A stretch of 64,000 nucleotides of DNA from an uncultured Candidatus Actinomarina sp. GTDB lineage: Bacteria > Actinomycetota > Acidimicrobiia > Actinomarinales > Actinomarinaceae. The stretch covers positions 62,001-126,000 of the forward strand of contig CACJJR010000002.1 of the NCBI GenBank assembly GCA_902593795.1, in the 5' to 3' direction. Within the stretch, counting starts at the first letter, position 1. Each line of letters begins with the position of its first letter. Positions 48,898-58,689 of this stretch are shown here, in pieces. Below the pieces are notes generated by a model. It searched no databases. It saw nothing but the letters and a program-made list of their open reading frames with translations, and was not told the origin of the DNA. The position numbers and the translations under genes are program-made.

Positions 48898-51201
48898 ATG
48901 TCGATTGATAATGTAAAAGTAAGTATAGGTAATTCTGAGATAGCTTTTGAAACAGGTAAATTAGCACTTCAAGCTCCAGGATCCGTTGTTGTTACATCAG
49001 GGGATACCAATGTTTTGGTAACAACTGTTGCTAATAAATCAGTAAGAGATGGTATTGATTTCTTCCCCTTAACTGTTGATGTTGAGGAAAGAATGTATTC
49101 TGCTGGAAAAATACCTGGTGGATTTTTCAGAAGAGAAGGTAGACAAACAGAGAAAGCTATTTTAGCTTGTCGTTTAATAGATAGACCATTGAGACCTTCA
49201 TTTAAAGATGGATTTAGATGTGAAACTCAGATTATTGCAACTGTTTTAAGTGTAGATAATGAAAATGAGTATGATATTTTAGCTCTAAATGCTGCTTCAC
49301 TCGGATTGCAATTAGCTGGAGTACCGCTTGAGTCTGCAGTTGGTGCAGTAAGAATGTCATTAATCAATGACAACTGGGTAGTACAAGCAACAAATTCAGA
49401 ACTAGAAGAGTCTGTATTTAATATGGTTGTTGCAGGGAGTTTAAATAATAGTGGCGAAGTAGATATTGTTATGGTCGAAGCAGGCGCAGCAGATGATGCA
49501 TTTAAAAAAATAGATGAAGGTAGTGCCGCTCCATCAGAAAATATTGTTGCTGATGGCATTGACGCATCTAAAGAATTTATTGCAAAATTAATAGAAGCAC
49601 AAAAAGAGCTAGTTGCTAAAAGAGAAGTGCCAAAAGTTGAATGGCCAACAGTAGAAGATTTTTCAGATGATTTGAAAAACAATATAAGTGATGAATTTAG
49701 TACACAAATCGAATCAGCGACAGCATTAACAGACAGAGCTGAAAGAAGCGAAAAGCAGAGTGAACTAGAAGAACAAGTTATTGAAAAATTTCTTAATGAA
49801 GAAGAAGATAATACAAAAGCAATTAAATTAGCATTTAAGTCAATTGTTAAAAATACTGTACGAGATAGAGTCCTGTCTGGTGGACCAAGATTGGACGGTA
49901 GAACACCAACAGATATAAGAAATATATCTGCTGAGATAAACTTGCTTCCTACAGTGCATGGTTCATCTTTATTTCTTAGAGGTGAAACACAAGTCTTAAA
50001 TGTTACAACATTAGGAATGTCAAGACTTGAGCAGATGTTAGATACTATTGACACTGTTACATCAAAAAGGTATATGCACCACTACAACTTTCCACCATAT
50101 TCCACTGGTGAAGCTTATCCTATGAGAGGTCCAAAGAGGAGGGAAATTGGTCATGGTGCGTTAGCTGAGAAAGCTTTAGTCCCGCTAATTCCACCTAAGG
50201 TAGATTTTCCATATACTATCAGAGTTGTAAGTGAGGCAATCTCATCCAATGGCTCTACTTCTCAAGCATCAGTATGTGCATCAAGTTTATCCTTAATGGC
50301 AGCTGGTGTTCCGATTAGAGAACACGTAGCTGGCATAGCCATGGGCTTAATATCAAATGATGATACTTATGTCACACTAACAGATATTTTAGGAGCAGAA
50401 GATGCTCTAGGAGATATGGATTTTAAAGTTGCTGGCACGAGAAATGTTATTACTGCTTTGCAATTAGATATGAAAATAGAAGGGCTACCAGCAGATGTAT
50501 TGAGGAAAGCGTTAAATCAAGCTATGGATGCTAGACATCACATACTTGATATTATGGAAGATACAATTTCCGAACCTGCTGAAAACCTTTCTGGTAATGC
50601 ACCAAGGCTTGAAACTATTGAATTACCGAAAGATAAAATTGGTGAGGTAATCGGTCCAAAGGGTAAAAATATAAAGAAAATCGAAGAGGAAACAGGATGC
50701 TCTGTTGAAATTGATGATGATGGCATTTTAACCTTAGGTTCTACAGAGGAAGAAGCAATAGCTGCTGGTAAAGAAATGGTTATGTTGATTATTGATCCAC
50801 CAGAAGCCGAAGTTGGAGCACAATATGATGGTGAAGTTGTTAGTGTTGCTACATATGGAGCTTTTATTAATATTTTGCCAGGTAGAGATGGTTTACTTCA
50901 TGTATCAAAATTTCACTCAAGTAAAAGAGTAAACAATACTGAAGCTGTTGTATCAGTAGGGGATAAGATCAAAGTCAACGTAGATTCGATTGAAAAAGGT
51001 AAAGTTAGCCTTTCTCCAGTTGAAGACTTAGAAATCCCAGAAGATGCTGAAGGTGGAAGTTCAAAAAACTCTCGAGACAATAAACCTTCTAGATCGAAAA
51101 ATGGTAATAGAAATGGAAGAGATAAAAAGCCTAGTAATAATGAAAAATCTTCAAATAGAAAAAGAGTTTCTTTTGAAGATGAATTTGAAAAAGGTCTCTA
51201 G
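48898..51201 (+). CDS. pnp: polyribonucleotide nucleotidyltransferase
   Basis: RPSFKDGF, GRPKRREIGHGALAEKAL-like block, KH (IGEVIGPKGKNIKKI) and S1 domains. Confidence 0.96.
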   Translation: MSIDNVKVSIGNSEIAFETGKLALQAPGSVVVTSGDTNVLVTTVANKSVRDGIDFFPLTVDVEERMYSAGKIPGGFFRREGRQTEKAILACRLIDRPLRPSFKDGFRCETQIIATVLSVDNENEYDILALNAASLGLQLAGVPLESAVGAVRMSLINDNWVVQATNSELEESVFNMVVAGSLNNSGEVDIVMVEAGAADDAFKKIDEGSAAPSENIVADGIDASKEFIAKLIEAQKELVAKREVPKVEWPTVEDFSDDLKNNISDEFSTQIESATALTDRAERSEKQSELEEQVIEKFLNEEEDNTKAIKLAFKSIVKNTVRDRVLSGGPRLDGRTPTDIRNISAEINLLPTVHGSSLFLRGETQVLNVTTLGMSRLEQMLDTIDTVTSKRYMHHYNFPPYSTGEAYPMRGPKRREIGHGALAEKALVPLIPPKVDFPYTIRVVSEAISSNGSTSQASVCASSLSLMAAGVPIREHVAGIAMGLISNDDTYVTLTDILGAEDALGDMDFKVAGTRNVITALQLDMKIEGLPADVLRKALNQAMDARHHILDIMEDTISEPAENLSGNAPRLETIELPKDKIGEVIGPKGKNIKKIEEETGCSVEIDDDGILTLGSTEEEAIAAGKEMVMLIIDPPEAEVGAQYDGEVVSVATYGAFINILPGRDGLLHVSKFHSSKRVNNTEAVVSVGDKIKVNVDSIEKGKVSLSPVEDLEIPEDAEGGSSKNSRDNKPSRSKNGNRNGRDKKPSNNEKSSNRKRVSFEDEFEKGL

Positions 51202-51202
51202 A

Positions 51203-51718
51203 CTACTTTCTGTTTCCAGTTAACTTTGTTGGATTTGTTGGTTCAGTTGTAACGTAAGCGTCAGGGTTTATTTCTGATACTATTTTAAGAACCTCTTTAA
51301 CCCTTTTTCTTGGTGTTACGCACCATGCGATACTAACTTCGCCATGCATTCCTTCACCATTAATTATGGTTACACCAAAACCTTTTTCTCTTAATTCTCG
51401 AGCAACTTCCATACTGTCAGTATCTTTTGGTGCGAATATTCTTACTACGATATCTCCAATTGCAATCGTGTTCTCTATATAAGATCCCATTATTGTTCCA
51501 GAAGCAAAACCAAGAGCATATCCAAAGATTAAAAGTGGATCATTTAAATCTTGTATAACTCGTGATATGGCAACTACCCAAATAGCTGATTCAATAAAAC
51601 CTAACACGGCACCAAATACTGGCTTTCCTTTGTTTACATAAAGGACTCTTAAAGTTCCTAGTGTTTGATCAAGTAATCTTAAGAAAAAAATTGAGAGTGC
51701 TGCTAATAAGATGTTCAT
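51203..51718 (-). CDS. DUF5698/DUF2179 membrane protein
   Basis: RLLDQTLGTLRVLYVNKGKPVFGAVLGFIESAIWVVAISRVI; GYALGFASGTIMGSYIE. Confidence 0.8.
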   Translation of the reverse strand: MNILLAALSIFFLRLLDQTLGTLRVLYVNKGKPVFGAVLGFIESAIWVVAISRVIQDLNDPLLIFGYALGFASGTIMGSYIENTIAIGDIVVRIFAPKDTDSMEVARELREKGFGVTIINGEGMHGEVSIAWCVTPRKRVKEVLKIVSEINPDAYVTTEPTNPTKLTGNRK

Positions 51719-51736
51719 ATTCGTATTGTAAGATTT

Positions 51737-52471
51737 TTATTGTTTTATGGAGTCAGTTAATTCTTTATATACCTTAGACATTCTTTCGTATGTTTCATCA
51801 ACTAATTGATCTATAGTTTCTTTTGTATATTTTGAAATATCAATTGGCTCAAGTGTATTTATTATTGCTTTACCACTTTTCATAAATTTTTCGCCTCTAG
51901 GCCATATATCACCTGTACCAGCAATCACAACTGGAAGGATTGGAATATTGTTATCAAGGGCTATATGAAAAGCACCGCTTTTAAATGGTAGAAATGCATC
52001 CTTTTTTGCTCTAGTTCCTTGAGGATATACCATAAGTGACCAGCCATTATTAAAAAGTGTTTTGGCTTGTTGATTTATACTTTTGCGATCATTTTTATCA
52101 TTTCTATCAACTTTGATGAAATTAAATGATTTGGCAGCAGTCCTAAAGAAAGGTAGTTTATATACTTCTTTTTTTGCCATAAATACCCATTTAATTTTTA
52201 AATATCTAAATTGCATCATTGGATCTAAATTCGATAAGTGATTTGAAATAACAACATAGGGTTGATTTTTTTTATAATCAATATTTTTTATTAAGGTAAC
52301 TTTTGACCTAGCGGCCCACATCCATGGAATTGTCCAGCTTTGTGCAATATAGTATTTTAATTTAGTGAATTTGTTAAAAAGTCCAACAAACCATATTGAA
52401 TAAGCTACGGGTATTGTGTAAATTCCCATTATTAATAGATTGAACCAGGTAAGTAATTTGTTCTTCAACAT
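51737..52471 (-). CDS. 1-acyl-sn-glycerol-3-phosphate acyltransferase family protein
   Basis: VISNHLSNLDPM (NHxxxxD-like), VYPQGTRAKKD, PVVIAGTGDIWP. Confidence 0.87.
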   Translation of the reverse strand: MLKNKLLTWFNLLIMGIYTIPVAYSIWFVGLFNKFTKLKYYIAQSWTIPWMWAARSKVTLIKNIDYKKNQPYVVISNHLSNLDPMMQFRYLKIKWVFMAKKEVYKLPFFRTAAKSFNFIKVDRNDKNDRKSINQQAKTLFNNGWSLMVYPQGTRAKKDAFLPFKSGAFHIALDNNIPILPVVIAGTGDIWPRGEKFMKSGKAIINTLEPIDISKYTKETIDQLVDETYERMSKVYKELTDSIKQ

Positions 52472-52509
52472 GGTGTAAGTGTAATGTACAATTATTTACA
52501 TAATAAGTT

Positions 52510-53022
52510 ATGTTAGAAAAAATAGAATTAAGAAGGAAACTAAATACTATATCAATGGTCAATTCTTTGCACAACAACAGTGTTATAAGTGAGCTACAGG
52601 ACATTATAAAAAACAAAATTGTGTGTACATATATTCCTCTTGAAAATGAAATTAATATAAATGATTATCTAACTACACAAGCTTTATTAACTACAACCTG
52701 CAATGTTCATAATGAAACGAAGGTATGTGTTTATGAAAAGCCATTAGAAAAAAACAAATATAATGTTTATCAACCAATAAATCGAAAGTTTATAGATGTA
52801 GTTGATGTATTTTTAGTACCTGGAGTAGGATTTGACTTAAAAGGTACTAGGCTTGGCAAGGGTAGTGGAATATACGATCAAATTCTCTCTAAATTTCCAG
52901 ATTCAATTTTTTTTGGAGTAACAGATAGACATCATATAGTTGAACATATTCCTAGTGAATTTCATGATATATCTATGAATGGTTTGATTACACATGATGA
53001 AATTATTTTTATTGATTTATAG
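52510..53022 (+). CDS. 5-formyltetrahydrofolate cyclo-ligase
   Basis: VFLVPGVGFDLKGTRLGKGSGIYDQIL. Confidence 0.85.
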   Translation: MLEKIELRRKLNTISMVNSLHNNSVISELQDIIKNKIVCTYIPLENEININDYLTTQALLTTTCNVHNETKVCVYEKPLEKNKYNVYQPINRKFIDVVDVFLVPGVGFDLKGTRLGKGSGIYDQILSKFPDSIFFGVTDRHHIVEHIPSEFHDISMNGLITHDEIIFIDL

Positions 53023-53034
53023 TATCCTTTAATT

Positions 53035-54075
53035 ATGGATATCAGCGTTAATGTAGGCTATTTTGGTCCACATATTTCTAATGAAAAAAATTTAATAACA
53101 GAATTAGATGAATTAGGTATTTCATGCATATGGACTGCAGAAGCTTATGGCTATGATGCTGTAACTCCGCTTGCATATTTTGCTGCACTTACCAAAAATG
53201 TAAAATTAGGATCTGGGATAATGCAGATTCCTGGGAGGACTCCAGCAATGACCGCAATGACTGCAGCAACAATTGACAAACTTTCACAGGGAAGATTTAG
53301 GCTTGGAGTTGGAGTATCTGGCCCACAAGTTGTAGAAGGTTGGCATGGTGTAGCATATGGTAAACCATTAAAAAAAACTAGAGAATACGTTCAAATTCTT
53401 AGAGATATTCTAAATAGAGACGGGAAAACATCATTTGAAGGGGAGTATTATAATTTACCTTATAACGGTGCAGACTCAACCGGTTTAGGTAAGCCTTTAA
53501 AATTAATAGAGGAACCGCTAAGAAAAGATATTCCAATATACTTAGCAGCGATTGGACCTAAAAATATTGAACTTACTGCTGAAATAGCTGATGGTTGGCT
53601 TCCATTTATGTATTCACCGACGCTTGGAGACAAATTCTTTAATCAGTTTTTAGATAAAGGTTTTGAAAAATCTGGAAATTCTAACAAAAAAGAAGAATTT
53701 AATATATCAGCACCCGTATTTGCAAAACTTTGTGATGAATCCGAAAGGGATGCCTATCTTGCTCCAGCAAGAAATAACTATACGCTTTATGTTGGAGGAA
53801 TGGGAGCAAAAGATAAAAACTTTTATTTTAATTTAATGTGTGAATACGGCTATGAGGAAATTGCTATACAGATTCAAGAATTATATTTAGAGGGAGACAA
53901 AACTCAAGCAGAATCGATTTTTCCTACGGAATTATTAGATGATCTCACATTGGTTGGTTCTAAAGAGAGAATTAAAGAGAAACTAGAGGATTGGAAACAA
54001 TGTAATGTGACTGAGCTTTCTGTCGCTATACCTTTAGACATTGATACAATTAAATTTATTAAGAGCTGTTTGTAA
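53035..54075 (+). CDS. LLM-class (luciferase-like) oxidoreductase, probably F420-dependent
   Basis: WTAEAYGYDAVTPLAYFAALTKNVKLGSGI, GRFRLGVGVSGPQVVEGWHG. Confidence 0.9.
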   Translation: MDISVNVGYFGPHISNEKNLITELDELGISCIWTAEAYGYDAVTPLAYFAALTKNVKLGSGIMQIPGRTPAMTAMTAATIDKLSQGRFRLGVGVSGPQVVEGWHGVAYGKPLKKTREYVQILRDILNRDGKTSFEGEYYNLPYNGADSTGLGKPLKLIEEPLRKDIPIYLAAIGPKNIELTAEIADGWLPFMYSPTLGDKFFNQFLDKGFEKSGNSNKKEEFNISAPVFAKLCDESERDAYLAPARNNYTLYVGGMGAKDKNFYFNLMCEYGYEEIAIQIQELYLEGDKTQAESIFPTELLDDLTLVGSKERIKEKLEDWKQCNVTELSVAIPLDIDTIKFIKSCL

Positions 54076-54582
54076 ATGACTGAATTATCTCCAGAAAATA
54101 TCAACGTATCTACTTGGAAAATCCCAAGCCCACTTGGAATTATAGGTAGCCATGCTAATGGAGAATTTAATGGAATGACAGCTAGTTGGTTTACTCAGAT
54201 CAGCATGGATCCCGCTTTAATTGGAGTTGGTATTGACAACAAGAGTGTAACTTTTTCATTGATGGATCAAAGTGAATACTTTACTTTGAATATGTTTTCA
54301 CCAGAATATACAAAAGTATTTGTAAAATTTTCCAAACCTGCAGAATACACGGATGGCTTCCTTAATAAAGAACCTATATTTTTAACAGAGAATAAAGTTC
54401 CCGTTTTTGAAAATGCAACAGTTTGGTTTGAGTTAAAAACAACACAGAAGATTGATTTTGGTACGCATACTTTATTTGTTGGTGAAATAGTAGATTGTAA
54501 AACACTCAATCCAGAGGAGAGAGTTGCTTATATGGGTGACACACGAATGAAATATGGTGGGGTCCCAAGAGGTGGGCATTAG
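54076..54582 (+). CDS. flavin reductase-like protein
   Basis: GEFNGMTASWFTQISMDPALIGVGIDNKS. Confidence 0.83.
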   Translation: MTELSPENINVSTWKIPSPLGIIGSHANGEFNGMTASWFTQISMDPALIGVGIDNKSVTFSLMDQSEYFTLNMFSPEYTKVFVKFSKPAEYTDGFLNKEPIFLTENKVPVFENATVWFELKTTQKIDFGTHTLFVGEIVDCKTLNPEERVAYMGDTRMKYGGVPRGGH

Positions 54583-54657
54583 TTTACAATTATTTAATAT
54601 TTCCTAAGATTACTTTTTTTATTTAAACCCTATAATTCAAATAACAAGGAGACTATT

Positions 54658-55197
54658 TTGAAAATTAAAAAAGGTGATGTAATAAATGAACTTTCTTTAC
54701 CGTCTGTTGATGGTTCAGTTTTTGACCTAGAGAGTATAAAAGGTAAAAAATCTTTAATTTCTTTTTATCGATATTCTTCATGTCCATTTTGTCATTTAAG
54801 AATTAATGAAACTATAAATAATAAAGAAAATTTTGGAGAAAATTTTGAAACTATTGCGGTATTTAACTGCACATTAGAAAGTTTGCAAAAATCATCTACA
54901 AAGCATGATTCATCTATATATATTCTTGCAGATGAGGAGAGATTTTATTTTGACAAATATAATGTTGAAAAGAGTGGTTTTGGCGTATTTTTAGGATCAA
55001 TTATTGGTTTCTTTAGATTTATGAAAGCAATATTCGTTAAAGGCTTCAATCCACTTACCAGTTTGAGTGGGGCTTTTACTGGCTTACCTGTAGATGTTTT
55101 AGTTGATGAAAGTGGAGTTGTTCAAGACGTTAAGTATGGCAAGACCACTATTGATCACATACCAATGAGTGACGTTATCTCATTTTCAAAAACTTGA
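54658..55197 (+). CDS. AhpC/TSA-type redoxin-like protein (TTG start)
   Basis: SLPSVDGSVFDLESIKGKKSLISFYRYSSCPFCHLRI. Confidence 0.77.
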   Translation: MKIKKGDVINELSLPSVDGSVFDLESIKGKKSLISFYRYSSCPFCHLRINETINNKENFGENFETIAVFNCTLESLQKSSTKHDSSIYILADEERFYFDKYNVEKSGFGVFLGSIIGFFRFMKAIFVKGFNPLTSLSGAFTGLPVDVLVDESGVVQDVKYGKTTIDHIPMSDVISFSKT

Positions 55198-55894
55198 TAA
55201 GTTGAAGAAATATATATATTTATTAATTTCTAATTTATTACTTTTTCTAATTTTTCCTTTAATCCGTTTAATTAGCAAAACTTATTATGAAAAAAATATT
55301 CTTCCAAAATTGATCAACTTTACATGCAACTCTAGACCAATTGACTACCAAAGAAAAAAAGTTATACCAGAAGCAAAAGGTAAAGTTCTTGAGATAGGTA
55401 TAGGCCCAGGTTCTAATTTAAAACATTATGATACAGATAAAGTAATTAGCATACTGGGAGTTGATCCATCTAAGGAACTAAATACTATCGCCAAAAAAAG
55501 AGCTGATAAAAATAATTTAAATATCGAATTTTTAATTGAATCAGCAAGCAACTTATCAGTAGAGTCTGAATCAATTGATACAGTAGTTAGTACGTATGCT
55601 TTGTGCTCAATTCCTGAACCAAATAAAACTCTACAGGAAATCAAGAGAGTTTTAAAAAAGGATGGTGTATTTATTTTTAGTGAGCATGGATTATCACCTG
55701 ACAAAAGTGTATCTTTTGTTCAAAATTCTACTGATTTTTTCTATCCAAAAATTTCTGGTGGATGCCACACAAATAGAGATATTGAAAAATTGCTTTTAGA
55801 AAATAACTTTAATTTGATTGAAATGAATAATATTTATTTACCGGGCACTCAAAAATTTCTGGGATATAACTATTGGGGTAAAGCTACAGTCTAA
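55169..55894 (+). CDS. class I SAM methyltransferase with hydrophobic N-terminus (METTL7-like)
   Basis: GKVLEIGIGPGSNLKHYDTD...GVDPS; CSIPEPNKTLQEIKRVLKKDGVFIFSEHG. Confidence 0.85.
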   Translation: MTLSHFQKLDKLKKYIYLLISNLLLFLIFPLIRLISKTYYEKNILPKLINFTCNSRPIDYQRKKVIPEAKGKVLEIGIGPGSNLKHYDTDKVISILGVDPSKELNTIAKKRADKNNLNIEFLIESASNLSVESESIDTVVSTYALCSIPEPNKTLQEIKRVLKKDGVFIFSEHGLSPDKSVSFVQNSTDFFYPKISGGCHTNRDIEKLLLENNFNLIEMNNIYLPGTQKFLGYNYWGKATV

Positions 55895-56787
55895 TATTTC
55901 ATTATAGATAAAATTGCTTCTACACAACCATTTGGATTATCTTCTTGTAAGAAATGACCTGCATTTTCAATTGTTACATGAGGCATATCTTTGCAACCTG
56001 GAATAAGTTTTAAAAAGGAATTTTCTACTCCAGCAAATATAGGATCTTTATCACTAAATGCACACAAAAAAGGCTTCTCCCATTTTTTTAATTGTTCCCA
56101 AGCAGCTTCATTAGCCTCTCTACTTGGATTCATAGGTGATGACGGAACAATATTAGGAAATTGCCTAACACCTTGCTTATATGATTCATCTGGAAACGGA
56201 GCATTGTATGCGTTTAATGCTGATTGGTCTAGTCCATTAGTTCCATTTCTAACTTGACCTGCTACGTGAAGGTCTTCTTTAGTATTCATAAAATCTTTAA
56301 AGACTAAAAATCCAGTATTTAATGGTGCTTTTCCTGTTGGCAAACCAGTGTTTGCTGCAACTATTCTTTTAAATTTATCATCATATTTTGCAGCTAATCT
56401 TAATCCAATCAAGCCACCCCAGTCTTGACAGAAAAGAGTTATATTTTCAAGATTAATTCCCTCAATCCATTGAGACATCCAGTCTACGAATTCTTCATAG
56501 GTATAGTGATATCTAGATGAGAACTTATCTGATTTTCCAAATCCAGGTAAATCAGGAACAACGACTCTATATCCAGATTCTTTAAGAGGGTCAATCATAT
56601 TTCTGTATAAATAACCCCATGTTGGGTTGCCGTGCATTAAGAGTATGGTTTCTTGTTTATCTGAGTTTTCGTCAATATAGTGAATATCTATATCACCGTG
56701 CCTTGATTTAACTGTATAAAAGTTTTCTTTATATTCCCAATCTTCAATATTTTTAAAATCTTCTAAATTTGTTTTTAATATTTCCAT
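55891..56787 (-). CDS. haloalkane dehalogenase-like alpha/beta hydrolase
   Basis: LLMHGNPTWGYLYRNMI, VVPDLPGFGKSDK, FCQDWGGLIGLRLA, ENAGHFLQED. Confidence 0.8.
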   Translation of the reverse strand: MEILKTNLEDFKNIEDWEYKENFYTVKSRHGDIDIHYIDENSDKQETILLMHGNPTWGYLYRNMIDPLKESGYRVVVPDLPGFGKSDKFSSRYHYTYEEFVDWMSQWIEGINLENITLFCQDWGGLIGLRLAAKYDDKFKRIVAANTGLPTGKAPLNTGFLVFKDFMNTKEDLHVAGQVRNGTNGLDQSALNAYNAPFPDESYKQGVRQFPNIVPSSPMNPSREANEAAWEQLKKWEKPFLCAFSDKDPIFAGVENSFLKLIPGCKDMPHVTIENAGHFLQEDNPNGCVEAILSIMKY

Positions 56788-56819
56788 ACTTCATTATTTT
56801 ACAATATTTATTTTAAATT

Positions 56820-57335
56820 TTATAAATTATGAATAACATTTGTCACAACACCCCAAACGAAAGCCTCACTTTCATGGGGGATGACAATAGGATCATAAGC
56901 ATCGTTTTCCGGCTCTAAAATTATCTTCTTACCTTTTTTGCGATATCTTTTTACAGTAAGCTCATTGTCTACTACAGCTATTACAACTTTTCCATCTTCA
57001 GCTTTTAAGCTTCTATCAACTACTAAGATATCATCTGGAAATATTCCTGCATTAATCATCGACTCTCCCGAAGCTCTCACCAAAAAGGTAGAAGCAGGAT
57101 GTTTTACTAAATATTGATTTAAATCTATCTTGTCTTCCAGGTAATCATCCGCAGGGGATGGGAATCCAGCAGCAACTTTGTTGCTATACATAGGCACTTC
57201 GTACAATCCTTTAGTGATGACTTCAGAAATATATTTCACCTTACTTACAGGAATACGTATAGCTTTTGTCTGTTCCCCATACTTACCTTGACCTTTAGGT
57301 CTTCCGGCTCCTTCTCTTGCTCCACCTCGTGGCAT
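56820..57335 (-). CDS. umuD: UmuD-like S24 peptidase with GGAREGAGRPKG N-terminus (ORF opens at 57377; ATG 57335 preferred)
   Basis: KVAAGFPSPADDYLEDKIDLNQYLVKHPASTFLVRASGESMINAGIFPDDILVVD. Confidence 0.92.
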   Translation of the reverse strand: MPRGGAREGAGRPKGQGKYGEQTKAIRIPVSKVKYISEVITKGLYEVPMYSNKVAAGFPSPADDYLEDKIDLNQYLVKHPASTFLVRASGESMINAGIFPDDILVVDRSLKAEDGKVVIAVVDNELTVKRYRKKGKKIILEPENDAYDPIVIPHESEAFVWGVVTNVIHNL

Positions 57336-57357
57336 AAAATGTCTTTCTTTTTTCTTA

Positions 57358-57375
57358 GAATAGTGTACAGTATTC
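57358..57375. promoter_or_regulatory. near-perfect 18-bp palindrome in the divergent umuD/umuC promoter region, candidate SOS operator
   Basis: GAATAGTGTACAGTATTC, symmetric except at one position pair. Confidence 0.55.
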
Positions 57376-57389
57376 AAAGGAGTAAGTAA

Positions 57390-58655
57390 GTGAATAATAA
57401 AATTTTTGCCCTAGTGGACTGTAATAATTTTTATGCATCCTGTGAGAGGGTATTCAATCCCAAGTTAGAAGGAAAGCCTATTGTTGTACTATCTAATAAT
57501 GACGGATGTGTAGTTGCTAGATCAAATGAGGCAAAAGCTTTAGGCATACCAATGGGAGCCCCTTATTTTAAATACAAACAACTTATCAACAGAAATAAAG
57601 TTCATGTATTTTCATCAAACTACACTTTTTATGGTGACATGTCAGCCAGAGTAATGACTTCACTAAAGTCTCTTGTGAGTGATATAGAGATTTACTCTAT
57701 CGATGAGGCATTCCTTGATATAAGCAGCTTTTACTACTGTGACTTAGAAGAGACTGCTCAAGAAATAAGAAGATTAATAAAACAATGGACAGGTATTCCA
57801 GTTTCTATAGGCATAGGCCCAACAAAGACATTAGCGAAAGTAGCAAACAGACAGGCCAAGAAATACACAGTATCTAATGTTTTTGATATAAGAGACGAGA
57901 CTATAAGAAAAGATGTTTTAAAAGACCTACCACTTGAAGAGATATGGGGCATTTCAACAAGATGGGGTAGAAGGCTTCGCAGAATTGGAATAGACACTGC
58001 TTATGATTTGACACAGGCAAATGCTCGCCATGTTAGAAAAACGATCAGCATTGTAGGAGAGAGGATACATCATGAGCTAAATGGTATTTCCTGCATTGGT
58101 ATAGAAGAGGTGAAGAATAAAAAAAATATCATATCTTCTAAATCATTTGGCAGAAAAGTAATGATGGTAGGTGAGTTAGAGGAAGCTGTTTCCAACTATG
58201 TTGCTAGAGCATGTGAGAAGCTTAGAGCACAGGGTTCGAGAGCACAGGGCTTATATGTATTTTTGAGAACAAGTCCGTTTGTTGATCCAGAGAAAAGATA
58301 TAGCAATGGTATGAGTACTTTTTTCACAATACCAACAAGCAATACTTCAAAGATTGTCAAAGAAGCAAAACATTTAACACGAAAACTCTTTGTGTACGGA
58401 TATGAGTATCAGAAAATTGGCGTAATGTTACTAGATATTACTGGTTCAGAGAATGAGCAGTATAGTTTTTACGAATATGAGAACTATGACCAATCCGACC
58501 GTGTTATGGAGGTACTGGATGGTGTTAATAGTAAATATGGATCAAGTACATTGACGGTGGGAGCACAGGGTATAACAAAAGACTGGAGAATGAAGTCAGA
58601 AAGAAAGTCTGCTGCCTACACAACAAACATGCTTCAAATACCAGTTGTGAAGTAA
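57390..58655 (+). CDS. umuC: Y-family DNA polymerase V catalytic subunit-like (GTG start)
   Basis: [53 protein letters not shown]. Confidence 0.95.
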   Translation: MNNKIFALVDCNNFYASCERVFNPKLEGKPIVVLSNNDGCVVARSNEAKALGIPMGAPYFKYKQLINRNKVHVFSSNYTFYGDMSARVMTSLKSLVSDIEIYSIDEAFLDISSFYYCDLEETAQEIRRLIKQWTGIPVSIGIGPTKTLAKVANRQAKKYTVSNVFDIRDETIRKDVLKDLPLEEIWGISTRWGRRLRRIGIDTAYDLTQANARHVRKTISIVGERIHHELNGISCIGIEEVKNKKNIISSKSFGRKVMMVGELEEAVSNYVARACEKLRAQGSRAQGLYVFLRTSPFVDPEKRYSNGMSTFFTIPTSNTSKIVKEAKHLTRKLFVYGYEYQKIGVMLLDITGSENEQYSFYEYENYDQSDRVMEVLDGVNSKYGSSTLTVGAQGITKDWRMKSERKSAAYTTNMLQIPVVK

Positions 58656-58689
58656 GAAAAGTACGAAGTAATCTGTTTAAATTAAAGAT

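Noticed and set aside
49227-50054. 275-aa minus-strand ORF antisense to pnp
   Set aside because: Low-complexity Ser/Leu/Ile/Asn translation with no recognisable motif, entirely inside the well-supported pnp CDS.
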